64,000 nucleotides of DNA, taken from Virgibacillus doumboii (GTDB lineage: Bacteria; Bacillota; Bacilli; Bacillales; Amphibacillaceae). Both the position numbers and the translations under genes were made by a program. The notes under the pieces were generated by a model. That model searched no databases. It saw only the letters and a program-made list of their open reading frames with translations, and had not been told where the DNA came from. Every line of letters starts with the position of its first letter. Within the stretch, counting starts at the first letter, position 1. Below are positions 1 through 8,781 of the stretch, one piece after another. Where the stretch lies: the NCBI RefSeq assembly GCF_902806455.1, contig NZ_CADCWQ010000001.1:1488001-1552000 (forward strand), written 5' to 3'.

Positions 1-152
1 CTGATTTGACAGAGCGCGAGTTTCGGATTACAAATGAAAAAACGGATATTGTTTTTCCAGGATTAGGATGGGTAACTGTTCCGAATGGAAATATAACAGT
101 AGCTGCCCATAGTCCTAAAGGTGTTAATGTAACGTTACGAAAATCATTTTAA
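1..152 (+). CDS. yqeH: YqeH GTPase, C-terminal end (partial)
   Basis: The frame open from the window edge to the TAA at 150-152 encodes about 49 residues, including VFPGLGWVTV and AHSPKGVNVTLRKS. This matches the C-terminal end of the circularly permuted GTPase YqeH, which helps assemble the 30S ribosomal subunit. The GTPase and zinc-finger parts lie outside the window. The gene sits 15 bp upstream of aroE, as in B. subtilis (yqeH-aroE-yqeI-nadD-yqeK), which supports the call. Only the tail is visible, so the function rests on this motif and synteny. Confidence 0.85.
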   Translation, partial: DLTEREFRITNEKTDIVFPGLGWVTVPNGNITVAAHSPKGVNVTLRKSF

Positions 153-167
153 CAGAGGGGGACTTTT

Positions 168-1010
168 ATGGAACTCAAACTGGGTCTTATCGGTTATCCG
201 GTGAAACACTCACTGTCACCGTGGATTCATAATCGGTTAATGGAAAGAGCAACTATAGCGGGAGACTATTCTGTTATCGAAATCGGTCCCAATGATTCAT
301 TTGAAGAAAAATTGGAACACATGAAAGACAGTGGTATGACTGGATTCAATATTACGGTTCCATACAAAAAGAAAATCATCCCATATCTGAACCAATTAGA
401 TAACAACGCCAGGCTGATTGGTGCAGTTAACACAGTAGTAAATAAAAATGGTGAATGGATAGGCTATAATACAGATGGGACCGGGTATGTTACAGGATTA
501 AAAAATAACTACCCAAATCTATTTGGTGACGCAACAAGGATTTTGCTTATCGGCGCTGGCGGTGCTGCACGTGGTATTTATCATGGTTTGATATCAGAAG
601 GGTTTAAATGTATTGATCTAGCCAATCGGACCACGTCCAGTGCTGAGAAAATCGCTGAATTGCGGAATTCGGACACAAAAACTTCCATTCTGACTCTAAA
701 GGATGCCGAAGAAACGATTAATGATTATGATTTGATAATCCAAACTACATCGGTTGGGATGAAACCGGAAGCAGAAAAAAGAATCATTTCAGCAGCTTCC
801 GTTAATCCAAATAGTGTTGTAAGTGATATTGTTTATCAGCCAATTGAAACAAGATTTTTGGCCGATGCAAAAAAGGCTGGTGCTTCGATACACTATGGAC
901 ATACGATGCTTTTATATCAGGCACAATATGCATTTGAACTTTGGACAGGAAAAAAAACACCTGTTGATAACATGGAATCCCAATTAAAAACTGTTTTGGA
1001 AGGAAGGTAA
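168..1010 (+). CDS. aroE: Shikimate dehydrogenase
   Basis: Reduces 3-dehydroshikimate to shikimate with NADPH in the chorismate pathway (cytoplasm). At 280 aa it has the usual family length. The substrate half shows PVKHSLSP (about 11-18), NITVPYK (61-67) with the catalytic Lys67, GAVNT (86-90) and NTDG (101-104) with the catalytic Asp. The nucleotide half has the Rossmann glycine motif GAGGAARG (129-136), followed by NRT (153-155) and SVGM. Near the C-terminus GHTMLLYQ carries the conserved Gln. The ATG is preceded by AGAGGGGG. It lies 2 bp upstream of yqeI in one operon. Confidence 0.97.
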   Translation: MELKLGLIGYPVKHSLSPWIHNRLMERATIAGDYSVIEIGPNDSFEEKLEHMKDSGMTGFNITVPYKKKIIPYLNQLDNNARLIGAVNTVVNKNGEWIGYNTDGTGYVTGLKNNYPNLFGDATRILLIGAGGAARGIYHGLISEGFKCIDLANRTTSSAEKIAELRNSDTKTSILTLKDAEETINDYDLIIQTTSVGMKPEAEKRIISAASVNPNSVVSDIVYQPIETRFLADAKKAGASIHYGHTMLLYQAQYAFELWTGKKTPVDNMESQLKTVLEGR

Positions 1011-1012
1011 AT

Positions 1013-1303
1013 ATGCTGACAGGAAAACAGAAACGTTACTTACGGTCAGAGGCACATCATTTAAAACCAATTTTTCAGGTGGGGAAAACAGGTGTAAATG
1101 AAAACATGACCGTGCAAATCAGTGAAGCATTGGAAAAGCGGGAGTTGATTAAAGTAAGTGTCTTGCAAAATTGTCTTGAGGATAAAGAGACAGTTGCAGA
1201 ACAATTATCGGACGGAACCGATGCGGAAATCGTACAAATTATCGGAAAAAATATTGTGCTTTATAAAGAATCGCACGATAACAAGCAAATTCAGTTACCG
1301 TAG
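1013..1303 (+). CDS. yqeI: YhbY/YqeI-type RNA-binding protein (CRM domain)
   Basis: A 96-aa protein made of a single CRM (YhbY) domain. It has the family N-terminus MLTGKQKRYLRSEAHHLKP, the FQVGKTGVNENM segment with the glycine-rich loop, and a basic surface. Members bind pre-50S particles and RNA; the exact B. subtilis role is not settled. It starts 2 bp after aroE and ends 11 bp before nadD, inside the conserved yqeG-to-yqeM operon, which implies co-expression with ribosome-assembly genes. Other frames open over this gene are shadows. Confidence 0.93.
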   Translation: MLTGKQKRYLRSEAHHLKPIFQVGKTGVNENMTVQISEALEKRELIKVSVLQNCLEDKETVAEQLSDGTDAEIVQIIGKNIVLYKESHDNKQIQLP

Positions 1304-1314
1304 AGGGGGTTTTC

Positions 1315-1878
1315 ATGAAACATATCGGTATTTTAGGCGGCACCTTTGATCCTCCACATATTGGTCATTTAATAATTGCTGAAGAAGTACGGCTGGCGCT
1401 TGAACTTGACGAAGTGTGGTTTATGCCGTCACATGAACCGCCACATAAACAAAAAGCTGTTGTTGATACTTCTGATCGTGTTGAAATGGTAGAACGAGCA
1501 GTTGAAGGAAATCCCGATTTTAAAATAATTATGATTGAAGTTAACCGTTTAGGAAAGTCATACACGTTTGATACAATGAAACTATTGAAACAGGAAAATC
1601 CGGATGTTAGCTTTTATTTTATTATTGGTGCTGACATGGTCGAGTATTTACCGAATTGGAAACATATTGATGAACTGATGGATATAGTCAGATTTGTTGG
1701 TGTGAAACGCAAAGGCTATCGGGTGGAAAGTGATTACCCAATTACGGAAGTGGAAATCCCGCTAATTGAAGTATCCTCAACAAAACTAAGAAAACGGTTG
1801 AAAGATAATATTCCAGTAAAATATATGGTACCTGAATCCGTAGAAAATTATATTAAGGAGAAGCGTCTGTATGAATAG
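1315..1878 (+). CDS. nadD: Nicotinate-nucleotide adenylyltransferase
   Basis: Transfers AMP from ATP to nicotinate mononucleotide to form deamido-NAD, a required step of NAD synthesis. The 187-aa protein has the nucleotidyltransferase signature GGTFDPPHIGH (8-18) with the HIGH motif at 15-18, and the C-terminal ATP-binding SSTKLRKR motif (about 154-161). An AGAGGGGG ribosome-binding site precedes the ATG. The last 8 bp overlap the start of yqeK, so translation is probably coupled. Length and motifs are typical, with nothing missing. Confidence 0.97.
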   Translation: MKHIGILGGTFDPPHIGHLIIAEEVRLALELDEVWFMPSHEPPHKQKAVVDTSDRVEMVERAVEGNPDFKIIMIEVNRLGKSYTFDTMKLLKQENPDVSFYFIIGADMVEYLPNWKHIDELMDIVRFVGVKRKGYRVESDYPITEVEIPLIEVSSTKLRKRLKDNIPVKYMVPESVENYIKEKRLYE

Positions 1879-2443
1879 AGATGAGGCAATCAGTATTATT
1901 AGACCTCACCTGAAACAGGAAAGGTTTGACCATACACTGCGGGTAACAGAAACGGCAGTGAACTTAGCAGAATTATATGATGAGCCTGTGGAAAATGTGG
2001 AACTGGCAGCAATTTTACATGATTATGCGAAATACTTTTCATTGGAAAAAATGCGAACGATTATTAAAGAAAGTGATCTTCCTGATAACCTGCTTGAATT
2101 CCACCATGAATTATGGCACGGACCGGTGGCTTCGGTAATTATTGAGCGTGAACACGGAATAACTGATCCCGGAATACAAAGTGCAATTCGTTATCATACG
2201 ACTGGTAAAGCGAATATGAGTAATTTTGATAAGATTGTTTTTGTCGCAGATTATATTGAACCCGGACGATCTTTTCCCGGAGTAGAGGAAGTTAGGGAAA
2301 TGGCCGAAACCAGCCTGAATGAAGCTGCCTGGATGGCATTGCGGAATACCATTCAGTTTCTGATTGGTAAACAGGTAACTGTTTTTCCTGACACTTTTTA
2401 TGCATATAATGATTTAACTAGACGTTTAAATGGAGGTAATTAA
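1871..2443 (+). CDS. yqeK: HD-domain Ap4A hydrolase, YqeK family
   Basis: A 190-aa HD-domain phosphohydrolase. The metal-binding set is visible: His21 (RFDHTLRV), His50-Asp51 (AAILHDYAKY), His83 (LWHGP), His109 (RYHTTG) and Asp127 (VADYIEPGR). The family is known to hydrolyse diadenosine tetraphosphate symmetrically to two ADP, which would place it in alarmone turnover. The ATG overlaps the 3' end of nadD by 8 bp. Its C-terminus is 4 bp from the rsfS start. Substrate is inferred from family work, not from the sequence. Confidence 0.93.
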   Translation: MNRDEAISIIRPHLKQERFDHTLRVTETAVNLAELYDEPVENVELAAILHDYAKYFSLEKMRTIIKESDLPDNLLEFHHELWHGPVASVIIEREHGITDPGIQSAIRYHTTGKANMSNFDKIVFVADYIEPGRSFPGVEEVREMAETSLNEAAWMALRNTIQFLIGKQVTVFPDTFYAYNDLTRRLNGGN

Positions 2444-2447
2444 ATTC

Positions 2448-2804
2448 ATGAATAATAAAGAAATCGTTCAGAAAGCCGCAACGGCATGTGATGATAAACG
2501 TGCTGAAGATATTGTTGCGCTGGATATGCAGGATGTTTCACTGATGGCTGACTATTTTCTGATTTGTCACGGGAGTAATGAACGTCAAGTCCAGGCGATA
2601 GCCAGATCAATTAAGGAATCGATGGAGGAACAGGATATTGACGTCAGACGAATGGAAGGCTATGAACAGGCACGTTGGGTTTTGGTCGATTTGGGTGATA
2701 TTGTTTGCCATATTTTCCATAAAGATGAGCGGTCATATTATAATCTGGAACGGTTATGGGGCGATGCTTCCAGAGTAGAACTTCAAGTTGGACATAACGG
2801 GTAA
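2448..2804 (+). CDS. rsfS: Ribosomal silencing factor RsfS
   Basis: Binds L14 on the 50S subunit and blocks subunit joining when nutrients are scarce. The protein is 118 aa. ADYFLICHG, RRMEGYEQARWVLVDLGD, and HIFHKDERSYYNLERLWGDA are the recognisable family blocks. The ATG at 2448 gives the family N-terminus MNNKEIVQKA and follows GGAGG at 2432-2436. The in-frame ATG at 2430 lies inside yqeK and has no ribosome-binding site, so it was not used. Confidence 0.95.
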   Translation: MNNKEIVQKAATACDDKRAEDIVALDMQDVSLMADYFLICHGSNERQVQAIARSIKESMEEQDIDVRRMEGYEQARWVLVDLGDIVCHIFHKDERSYYNLERLWGDASRVELQVGHNG

Positions 2805-2809
2805 TTTGA

Positions 2810-3553
2810 ATGTCATATCAGCAAATGGCTAATTTTTATGACCAGTTAATGATTGAAGCTCCCTATGATAAATGGAAAACATTTACCGAAGAAATGATTA
2901 AACAATCCGAAAAGACGGTTGAGTCAATTGCCGATTTAGGCTGTGGAACAGGCCAGATTACGACACGGTTGGCCCGCGAAGGATATAAGATGACAGGTGT
3001 CGATTTTTCCAGTGATATGCTAAGCATCGCTGAACAGCGTGCCAGTAATGATAATTTGCCAATTCAGTGGATTCATCAGGATCTTCGTTTTCTGGATGGT
3101 ATTAATAATTTGGATATGGCAATCAGTTATTGTGATGTAATGAATTATATAACGGAAGAGGACGAACTGCTTACTGTTTTTAAACGAGTAGCGAATGCAC
3201 TGAAACCAGGGGGTCTGTTCATTTTTGATATACACTCCCTTTACCATGTCCAGTATAATTTTGTGAATCAGACATTTGCGGATGTAACTGATGATCTTTC
3301 CTACATATGGTTTTGTTCTGAGGGAGAGGAACAAGGTGAAATGTATCATGATTTAACTTTCTTTGTAAAAGAACAGGGAGCATACACGAGGTTTGATGAA
3401 TCCCACCATCAGCGAACATTTCCAATTGATTTTTATTCACAATTATTAACTGCTGCAGGTTTTGAAATGAAACATTTATCGGCTGATTTTTCGTTAAAAA
3501 ATGAAAATATCGATGAACAGTCAGAGAGAATTTTTATAGTTGCTGAAAAGTGA
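2810..3553 (+). CDS. yqeM: SAM-dependent methyltransferase YqeM
   Basis: A 247-aa class I methyltransferase. Motif I ADLGCGTGQI (41-50) binds S-adenosylmethionine, followed by MTGVDFSSDML (motif II acidic residue) and LKPGGLFIFDIHS (post-II region). In B. subtilis the gene holds the same place between rsfS and comE; the substrate is unknown. It starts 5 bp after rsfS and ends the operon: its stop codon is the first base of the hairpin at 3553-3577. The fold is clear, the target is not. Confidence 0.9.
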   Translation: MSYQQMANFYDQLMIEAPYDKWKTFTEEMIKQSEKTVESIADLGCGTGQITTRLAREGYKMTGVDFSSDMLSIAEQRASNDNLPIQWIHQDLRFLDGINNLDMAISYCDVMNYITEEDELLTVFKRVANALKPGGLFIFDIHSLYHVQYNFVNQTFADVTDDLSYIWFCSEGEEQGEMYHDLTFFVKEQGAYTRFDESHHQRTFPIDFYSQLLTAAGFEMKHLSADFSLKNENIDEQSERIFIVAEK

Positions 3554-3587
3554 TCGGGAAAATATTATTTTTCCGATCTAATTTTTG
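3553..3587 (+). terminator. Terminator after yqeM (overlaps a possible ComK AT-box)
   Basis: Arms ATCGGGAAAA (3553-3562) and TTTTTCCGAT (3568-3577) pair with one G-T around a TATTA loop, followed by a T-rich stretch. This is a rho-independent terminator at the end of the yqe operon. The loop region also reads AAAA-N5-TTTT, the shape of a ComK AT-box. Confidence 0.7.
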
Positions 3588-3696
3588 AAAGGAGGAGAAA
3601 TGAAATAAATGTCGAATTAATATATTGTATGGCTTTAATGAATTCCTTCCCCCGTTTGTTTACCTACTAACTTTCTTCAAAGGACGTGACCCCAAA

Positions 3697-4287
3697 TTGT
3701 TTGAACTTCTCAAAAGAAATATCTTCCTGATTGTGATTGTTATCTCCATCATTATTTTTCTTTTTGTTAATAATGATGACAGCGATAAAATTGCTGGTGA
3801 ATCAAATATCAAAGTTAAAGAAATACCAATTGCCGAAACCAGTGAACCAAAACAGAAACAGCCTTCTTCACTTATAGTGGTTGACGTCAAGGGTGAAGTA
3901 GTCCGCCCGGGAGTATATAAAATGGAACCGGAGTCTCGTGTCAATAGTGTTATTCAAATGGCTGGCGGCTTCACTGAAGATGCAGATCAGACAATGGTAA
4001 ACCTTGCGCAAAAAGTACAGGATGAAATGCTTATCGTTGTTCCGAAAATCGGGGAAGTAACAGCTGCCGGTGGTAATGTCAGTACGAATAATGATAAATT
4101 GCGGATTAATTATGCTACACAGGAAGAAATCGAGATACTGAATGGAATTGGCCCTGCAAAAGCGCAGGCCATTGTTCAATATCGCGAAGAAAACGGTTTT
4201 TTTAAGACAGTTGATGACTTACTCGAAGTTTCAGGGATTGGTGAAAAAACACTTGAAAATCTGAAAGAAGATATACAGGTACCATAA
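3697..4287 (+). CDS. comEA: Competence protein ComEA, DNA receptor
   Basis: Membrane-anchored receptor that binds double-stranded DNA and passes it to the ComEC channel. From TTG 3697 the protein is 196 aa. It has one N-terminal membrane segment (about 8-24), a linker, an SLBB domain (VVDVKGEVVRPGVY onward) and a C-terminal double helix-hairpin-helix: LNGIGPAKAQAIVQYREENG and VSGIGEKTLENL. The start is uncertain. TTG 3697 follows AAAGGA (3679-3684) and gives the normal short cytoplasmic head; the frame is open back to a TTG at 3625, which would add 24 residues. A strong upstream ribosome-binding site at 3588-3597 serves only ATG-AAA-TAA. Confidence 0.9.
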   Translation: MFELLKRNIFLIVIVISIIIFLFVNNDDSDKIAGESNIKVKEIPIAETSEPKQKQPSSLIVVDVKGEVVRPGVYKMEPESRVNSVIQMAGGFTEDADQTMVNLAQKVQDEMLIVVPKIGEVTAAGGNVSTNNDKLRINYATQEEIEILNGIGPAKAQAIVQYREENGFFKTVDDLLEVSGIGEKTLENLKEDIQVP

Positions 4288-4354
4288 TTGTATTGACGAA
4301 AAATTAAGATTATATGTAAACTGTTAACTATATTATTAAAAGGAGCTATTTATT

Positions 4355-4915
4355 ATGGAACGGATTTCCTGGGATCAGTATTATATGGCACAAAGCCATT
4401 TGTTGGCACTTAGAAGCACATGCACAAGGCTTATGGTTGGAGCAACAATTGTCCGTGAAAAGCGAATTATAGCCGGGGGATATAATGGAAGTGTATCCGG
4501 GAGCGTGCATTGTATTGATGAAGGCTGTTATGTTATCGATGGTCACTGTGTACGTACAATCCATGCTGAAGCAAATGCATTATTACAATGTGCGAAATTC
4601 GGGGTTCCGACAGAGGGAGCCGAAATTTATGTAACACATTTCCCATGTTTGCAATGCTGCAAGCAAATTATCCAAAGTGGAATAAAAGCTGTATATTACG
4701 CTGAAGATTATAAAAATCATCCGTACGCCATTGAGTTATTTGAGGATGCTGGGGTTAAAACGAAAAAAGTGGAGTTGACCTACTTGGCAGTGGATACAAA
4801 TCATCAGGAAAAAGAAAAATATATCAACCATTTGCTTAGTGAACTTCACACGCATGCAGGTAAAGAGAAATTCGACGCCCTGGAGGCTGAAGCAAAGCAG
4901 TTATTTAATTTATAA
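4355..4915 (+). CDS. comEB: Competence-region dCMP deaminase ComEB
   Basis: A 186-aa zinc deaminase of the cytidine/deoxycytidylate family. The catalytic motif HAE is at 70-72 and the zinc cysteines are in PCLQCC (97-102). The sequence GGYNGSVSGSVHC is the nucleotide-binding loop typical of dCMP deaminases. dCMP deamination feeds dTTP synthesis. In B. subtilis comEB is co-transcribed with comEA and comEC but is not needed for DNA uptake. AAAGGAGC precedes the ATG. A short C-terminal extension after residue 150 is rich in charged residues. Confidence 0.95.
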   Translation: MERISWDQYYMAQSHLLALRSTCTRLMVGATIVREKRIIAGGYNGSVSGSVHCIDEGCYVIDGHCVRTIHAEANALLQCAKFGVPTEGAEIYVTHFPCLQCCKQIIQSGIKAVYYAEDYKNHPYAIELFEDAGVKTKKVELTYLAVDTNHQEKEKYINHLLSELHTHAGKEKFDALEAEAKQLFNL

Positions 4916-4925
4916 GGTGAACGCC

Positions 4926-7208
4926 ATGAAAGGATATTGGCATTTTCCGGTACTGGGCATAGTCAGCAGTGTATTTACAGTTATTTTTCACAGTAACTGG
5001 TTCATTTTATGTTTCTGCTTATGGATTCTGATTTTATACTATACGGAACGGTTAGGGAAGGTTGTTGTTCTGTTATCCTTAACCTTCTCCTTCTTTTTCT
5101 TCTTCTATATCCCCGATTTGGATCTGCATATCAAAGAAACAGTATCAGATACCACACAACAGACTAAGCTTGCAGGGCGAGTCGTAAGTTCCATAAATGA
5201 AACAGAAAACAAAATCGACTTCGTGTTAAAAGATGAACATTCCGAAAGAAAAGTAATTATCGTTTATTTTAAAAAAGATTTGAAAAAACTGGAACATAAC
5301 CTGAAATATGGATCCAGCTGTACAATATATGGTAAACAGGAATTACCGAGCACGAGCAGGAATCCCGGTCAATTCGATTATCAGAAGTATTTGTTATCAC
5401 AGGGGATTACCCATCAGGTGGTAATTGATTCGCTTGATAGTCTCGATTGCAGAGGTTCATCCTCATTGAATAAAATCTACTCTGCCCGGGCTGACCTGAT
5501 CAATTATGTAACAAAGCGACTCAGTCCAGAGACAGCAGCATGGCTGAATGCACTTGTCATCGGTGATGACTCCATGCTTAGTGAGGATACTATTGAATTG
5601 TTTCAGCGCTGGAGTTTGTCGCATATTTTGGCCATTTCGGGACTGCACGTTGGTTTAATCGTTGGATTGCTTTATTTTTTGCTCATCAAATTAAACCTGC
5701 TGACAAAGGAAAAAGCTCAGTGGCTCATCATTTTCTTCCTTCCTTTTTATGCGTTTTTAGCCGGGGGAGAACCGTCTGTATGGCGTGCCAGTTTAATGGT
5801 TCTCGTGTTTATGATTATAAGCAAAAGTAATTTTAAGTTTAGTGTTACGGATGTACTTAGTATCGTATTTATCGTGTTAATTGTACTGGACAAATTTATT
5901 GTTTACAGTATTGGGTTCCAATTATCGTTTAGTGTGACGCTTGGCCTGCTCCTCTCAAAAAATTGGTTAGCCCAAACAAATATATCATTCCTTTCGATCC
6001 TAAAGATCAGTTTTGTATCCCAAATGGTAATCTTGCCGCTTCAGATAACATATTTTTCAAATTTCCAGCCCCTATCGATTTTAATAAATGTAATGGTTGT
6101 TCCATATTTTTCTATTTTTGTAATTCCGCTTATGTTTTTCATCTTGTTGTTATCTCCGGTTGCTGGTTTTCTGATTCCGTATATCGACCTGTTTTTTAGT
6201 CACGTTCATCAAATTTTTTTAGCGTCAATTGATTTTATTGATCAAATTGGATATTTTCCATTTGCGATTGGATCTATTCCACCTTTTGCAACTGTATTGT
6301 ATTATGGCACTTTTTTAATCTTTATGAAAAGAATGGAGCAGGCAAATTTAAGGCAGGCATTTATGTATGGCTGTTTGCTTACCGGGATAATTGTTGCAGT
6401 TGCTATTCGGCCATACTTTTCCCCTGTTGGAACGATAACCATGCTTGATATCGGACAAGGGGATGCAATAGTTGTGGAGCTTCCTTATCGAAAAGGAGTA
6501 ATTTTAATTGATGCAGGAGCAAAAATGTCTTTCGGAGACAGCGAGGCAACTGATCAGGTATATAAGCAAATAATCGGACCGTATTTATTTTCCAGAGGCA
6601 TCCGTAAAATTGACGCACTGATTATATCGCATGAAGATACTGATCATATGGGGAGTTTGCCTTATTTATTGGGAGATATCGGTGTGCAAAAAATGTTTGT
6701 CAGTAATTACTATGATTTTAATGAGCAACATGCTGCAATAGTAAACACTTCCAACATGCAAATTGAGCGTGTTAGTCCAAACCAGGAAATTGTTATTGGA
6801 GGTCATCCGTTCATGGTGCTTTCCCCGGATCGGGATAAACAGTCAACTAATGAAAATTCACTTGTTTTATTCACATCATTTGGAGGGTTGTCGTGGTTGT
6901 TTACAGGAGATATTGGAAAAGATACGGAAACGGAATTACTATCCGCTTATCCGGATCTGATGGTTGACGTGCTGAAAGTTGCCCATCACGGCAGTAATTC
7001 ATCCACAGACAAACAGTTCCTTAAACAAATTCGGCCAGTCTATGGCTTAATTTCTGTCGGAATCAATAACGTCTATGGTCATCCGCATCAGGAAGTAGTT
7101 ACGTCACTTAAAGAAATGGGCATTGAAATATTAAGAACTGATAAGCATGGTGCAATCCAATTTCATTTTAATGAAGATAGGGGAACATTTTCCACTTATC
7201 TTCCATAG
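4926..7208 (+). CDS. comEC: DNA internalisation channel ComEC/Rec2
   Basis: Polytopic membrane protein that carries single-stranded DNA across the membrane during transformation. The 760-aa protein has the expected order: N-terminal membrane segments, a soluble OB-like region (about 70-180), the competence domain with many membrane segments beginning near LSHILAISGLHVGLI, and a C-terminal metallo-beta-lactamase-like domain. That last domain has SHEDTDHMGS and VAHHGSNSS, which carry candidate nuclease metal ligands. ATG 4926 follows AAGGTGA and lies 10 bp after comEB. The frame is open upstream into comEB, but no better start is there. Confidence 0.95.
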   Translation: MKGYWHFPVLGIVSSVFTVIFHSNWFILCFCLWILILYYTERLGKVVVLLSLTFSFFFFFYIPDLDLHIKETVSDTTQQTKLAGRVVSSINETENKIDFVLKDEHSERKVIIVYFKKDLKKLEHNLKYGSSCTIYGKQELPSTSRNPGQFDYQKYLLSQGITHQVVIDSLDSLDCRGSSSLNKIYSARADLINYVTKRLSPETAAWLNALVIGDDSMLSEDTIELFQRWSLSHILAISGLHVGLIVGLLYFLLIKLNLLTKEKAQWLIIFFLPFYAFLAGGEPSVWRASLMVLVFMIISKSNFKFSVTDVLSIVFIVLIVLDKFIVYSIGFQLSFSVTLGLLLSKNWLAQTNISFLSILKISFVSQMVILPLQITYFSNFQPLSILINVMVVPYFSIFVIPLMFFILLLSPVAGFLIPYIDLFFSHVHQIFLASIDFIDQIGYFPFAIGSIPPFATVLYYGTFLIFMKRMEQANLRQAFMYGCLLTGIIVAVAIRPYFSPVGTITMLDIGQGDAIVVELPYRKGVILIDAGAKMSFGDSEATDQVYKQIIGPYLFSRGIRKIDALIISHEDTDHMGSLPYLLGDIGVQKMFVSNYYDFNEQHAAIVNTSNMQIERVSPNQEIVIGGHPFMVLSPDRDKQSTNENSLVLFTSFGGLSWLFTGDIGKDTETELLSAYPDLMVDVLKVAHHGSNSSTDKQFLKQIRPVYGLISVGINNVYGHPHQEVVTSLKEMGIEILRTDKHGAIQFHFNEDRGTFSTYLP

Positions 7209-7225
7209 GCTAGAAATATATACAA

Positions 7226-7257
7226 AAAGAGACTGTTTGTTATCAGTCTCTTTGTTT
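7226..7257 (+). terminator. Terminator after comEC
   Basis: Arms 7226-7235 (AAAGAGACTG) and 7244-7253 (CAGTCTCTTT) form a 10-bp stem followed by TTGTTTC. It ends the com operon and lies between convergent comEC and yqzM. Confidence 0.85.
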
Positions 7258-7305
7258 CATCATATAAAATTTATGTTTTAAAGATGTTCCATAGGTAAAG
7301 TGCTA

Positions 7306-7440
7306 TCAGGAACCAACATAATTAAAAATAACACCGATGGCAAAAATTAGGACAAAGAAAACAAAAGAGAAACCAAAGCCTTTAATTGAATCGACAACGT
7401 CATTATTTTTTGACTGTACATTTTGTTCGAACTCGTTCAC
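7306..7440 (-). CDS. yqzM: Small membrane protein YqzM
   Basis: A 44-aa protein starting MNEFEQNVQSKNNDVVDS, then one hydrophobic segment (about 22-41) and the C-terminus VGS. This matches the short B. subtilis YqzM in length, sequence style and place (between comEC and holA, opposite strand). The start is GTG 7440, preceded on the minus strand by GGAGGGG. The frame is open another 35 codons upstream but with no ribosome-binding site. Function unknown. Confidence 0.85.
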   Translation of the reverse strand: MNEFEQNVQSKNNDVVDSIKGFGFSFVFFVLIFAIGVIFNYVGS

Positions 7441-7687
7441 GTTTACCCCTCCTATACAATTCCAAGTATAAAATAAATACATAAAAAAATCCACTTCAGC
7501 TAATAAAAATCCAACAAAAATTACTTTTTTAGCAAGAGTTAACATCTATACTTTTAGTTCAAAAGGTAAACCTAAAAATACAAACATCGTTTAAAGTGCA
7601 GTTCCTAGGTCTGGATTTTAAACGTTTATATAGATCCCGGGAGGAAATTATCCAGCAAATAATTTCCTTCCTCCCCATAAAAATTTC

Positions 7688-7716
7688 TTGCTATTCCAAT
7701 GCTGACGTTTTACGAT
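7688..7716 (+). promoter_or_regulatory. Possible sigma-A promoter for holA
   Basis: TTGCTA (7688-7693), 17-bp spacer, TACGAT (7711-7716), 30 bp before the holA start. Just upstream, 7639-7675 holds an imperfect hairpin built from GGGAGGAAATTAT and its complement. The match is moderate and untested. Confidence 0.4.
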
Positions 7717-7745
7717 TGATTATATCATATATTGGAGTGAACGGC

Positions 7746-8780
7746 ATGAAATACATGGATGTACTGCAGCAGGTTAAAACGAAACAGATACAGCCAGCCT
7801 ATTTATTATATGGAACGGAATCTTATTTCATACAAAATATAACAAAGCATGTCAAAAAAGCAGTATTGGGTGAAAACGAGGAGGACCTGTCTACATATGA
7901 CCTTGAAGAAACACCCGTCCAGGAAGTGATTGCTGATGCTGAGACATATCCTTTTTTCGGGGAAAAGAAACTAATTATTGCCAGTAATCCTTCATTTTTA
8001 AAAGCAAAACCCGATAAATTGCCATTTGAACATAACCTGGAAATATTGAACCAGTATCTTACACAGCCGGTTGACTATTCGGTGATTATATTTATCGCGC
8101 CATATGAAAAAATTGATGAACGCAAAAGAGTAAGCAAAACGCTGAAGAAGAATGGCGTTATTGCAGAATGTGTTCCCATTAAGGATTATGAATTAAGAAA
8201 TTGGATTAACAACCTTGCGGGGAGTTTGAAAATAACAATTGAAGATGATGCATATGAATTGCTTGAAGCAGAGTTGTCAACGGATCTTCATATGTTGCGG
8301 AATGAGCTGTCCAAGCTTTCTTTGTATGCTGGTGAAGGCGGTGTAGTTACACAAGAAATGGCCGAAAGTCTAATTTCCCATTCCGTAAATAACTCCTCAT
8401 TGCGGCTTGCGGACGCTGTAATGGAACGTGATTTATATCAGGCTGTTTCTATTTATAAAGATCTGGTAAAGATGAAGGAAGATCCAATTGGCTTAATTGC
8501 ATTACTGGCATTTCAATTCCGAACTATTTTACAGGTGAAACTTTTACGACAAAAAGGATATAGTCAGTTTCAAATGCAAAAGCAAATTGGGTCACATCCA
8601 TATGTAATTAAGATAGCCCTGAAACGAGAGGGTAAATTTACATTAAGCCGCCTGCAGGTAATAATTAATAAAATAACCGAAACAGATGCTTTAATCAAAC
8701 AGGGGAAAATGGAACAGGAACTGGCTTTTGAACTTTTACTGCACGAATTGGTGCAAAACAACCATGAAGCAGTAAAATAA
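7746..8780 (+). CDS. holA: DNA polymerase III delta subunit
   Basis: Clamp-loader subunit that opens the beta sliding clamp. The 344-aa protein starts MKYMDVLQQVKTKQIQPAYLLYG, the family N-terminus, and keeps the pattern of an N-terminal AAA-like domain (about 1-145), a middle helical lid and a C-terminal collar. ATG 7746 follows TGGAGTGA. An in-frame start at 7596 would add 50 residues unlike any family member and covers a hairpin and likely promoter, so it was rejected. Repeat R1 begins 1 bp after the stop codon. Confidence 0.94.
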   Translation: MKYMDVLQQVKTKQIQPAYLLYGTESYFIQNITKHVKKAVLGENEEDLSTYDLEETPVQEVIADAETYPFFGEKKLIIASNPSFLKAKPDKLPFEHNLEILNQYLTQPVDYSVIIFIAPYEKIDERKRVSKTLKKNGVIAECVPIKDYELRNWINNLAGSLKITIEDDAYELLEAELSTDLHMLRNELSKLSLYAGEGGVVTQEMAESLISHSVNNSSLRLADAVMERDLYQAVSIYKDLVKMKEDPIGLIALLAFQFRTILQVKLLRQKGYSQFQMQKQIGSHPYVIKIALKREGKFTLSRLQVIINKITETDALIKQGKMEQELAFELLLHELVQNNHEAVK

Positions 8781-8781
8781 A

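Noticed and set aside
7596..7745. N-terminal extension of holA by 50 codons
   Set aside because: It covers a hairpin and a likely promoter, has no ribosome-binding site at its start and is not seen in the family; ATG 7746 after TGGAGTGA fits.
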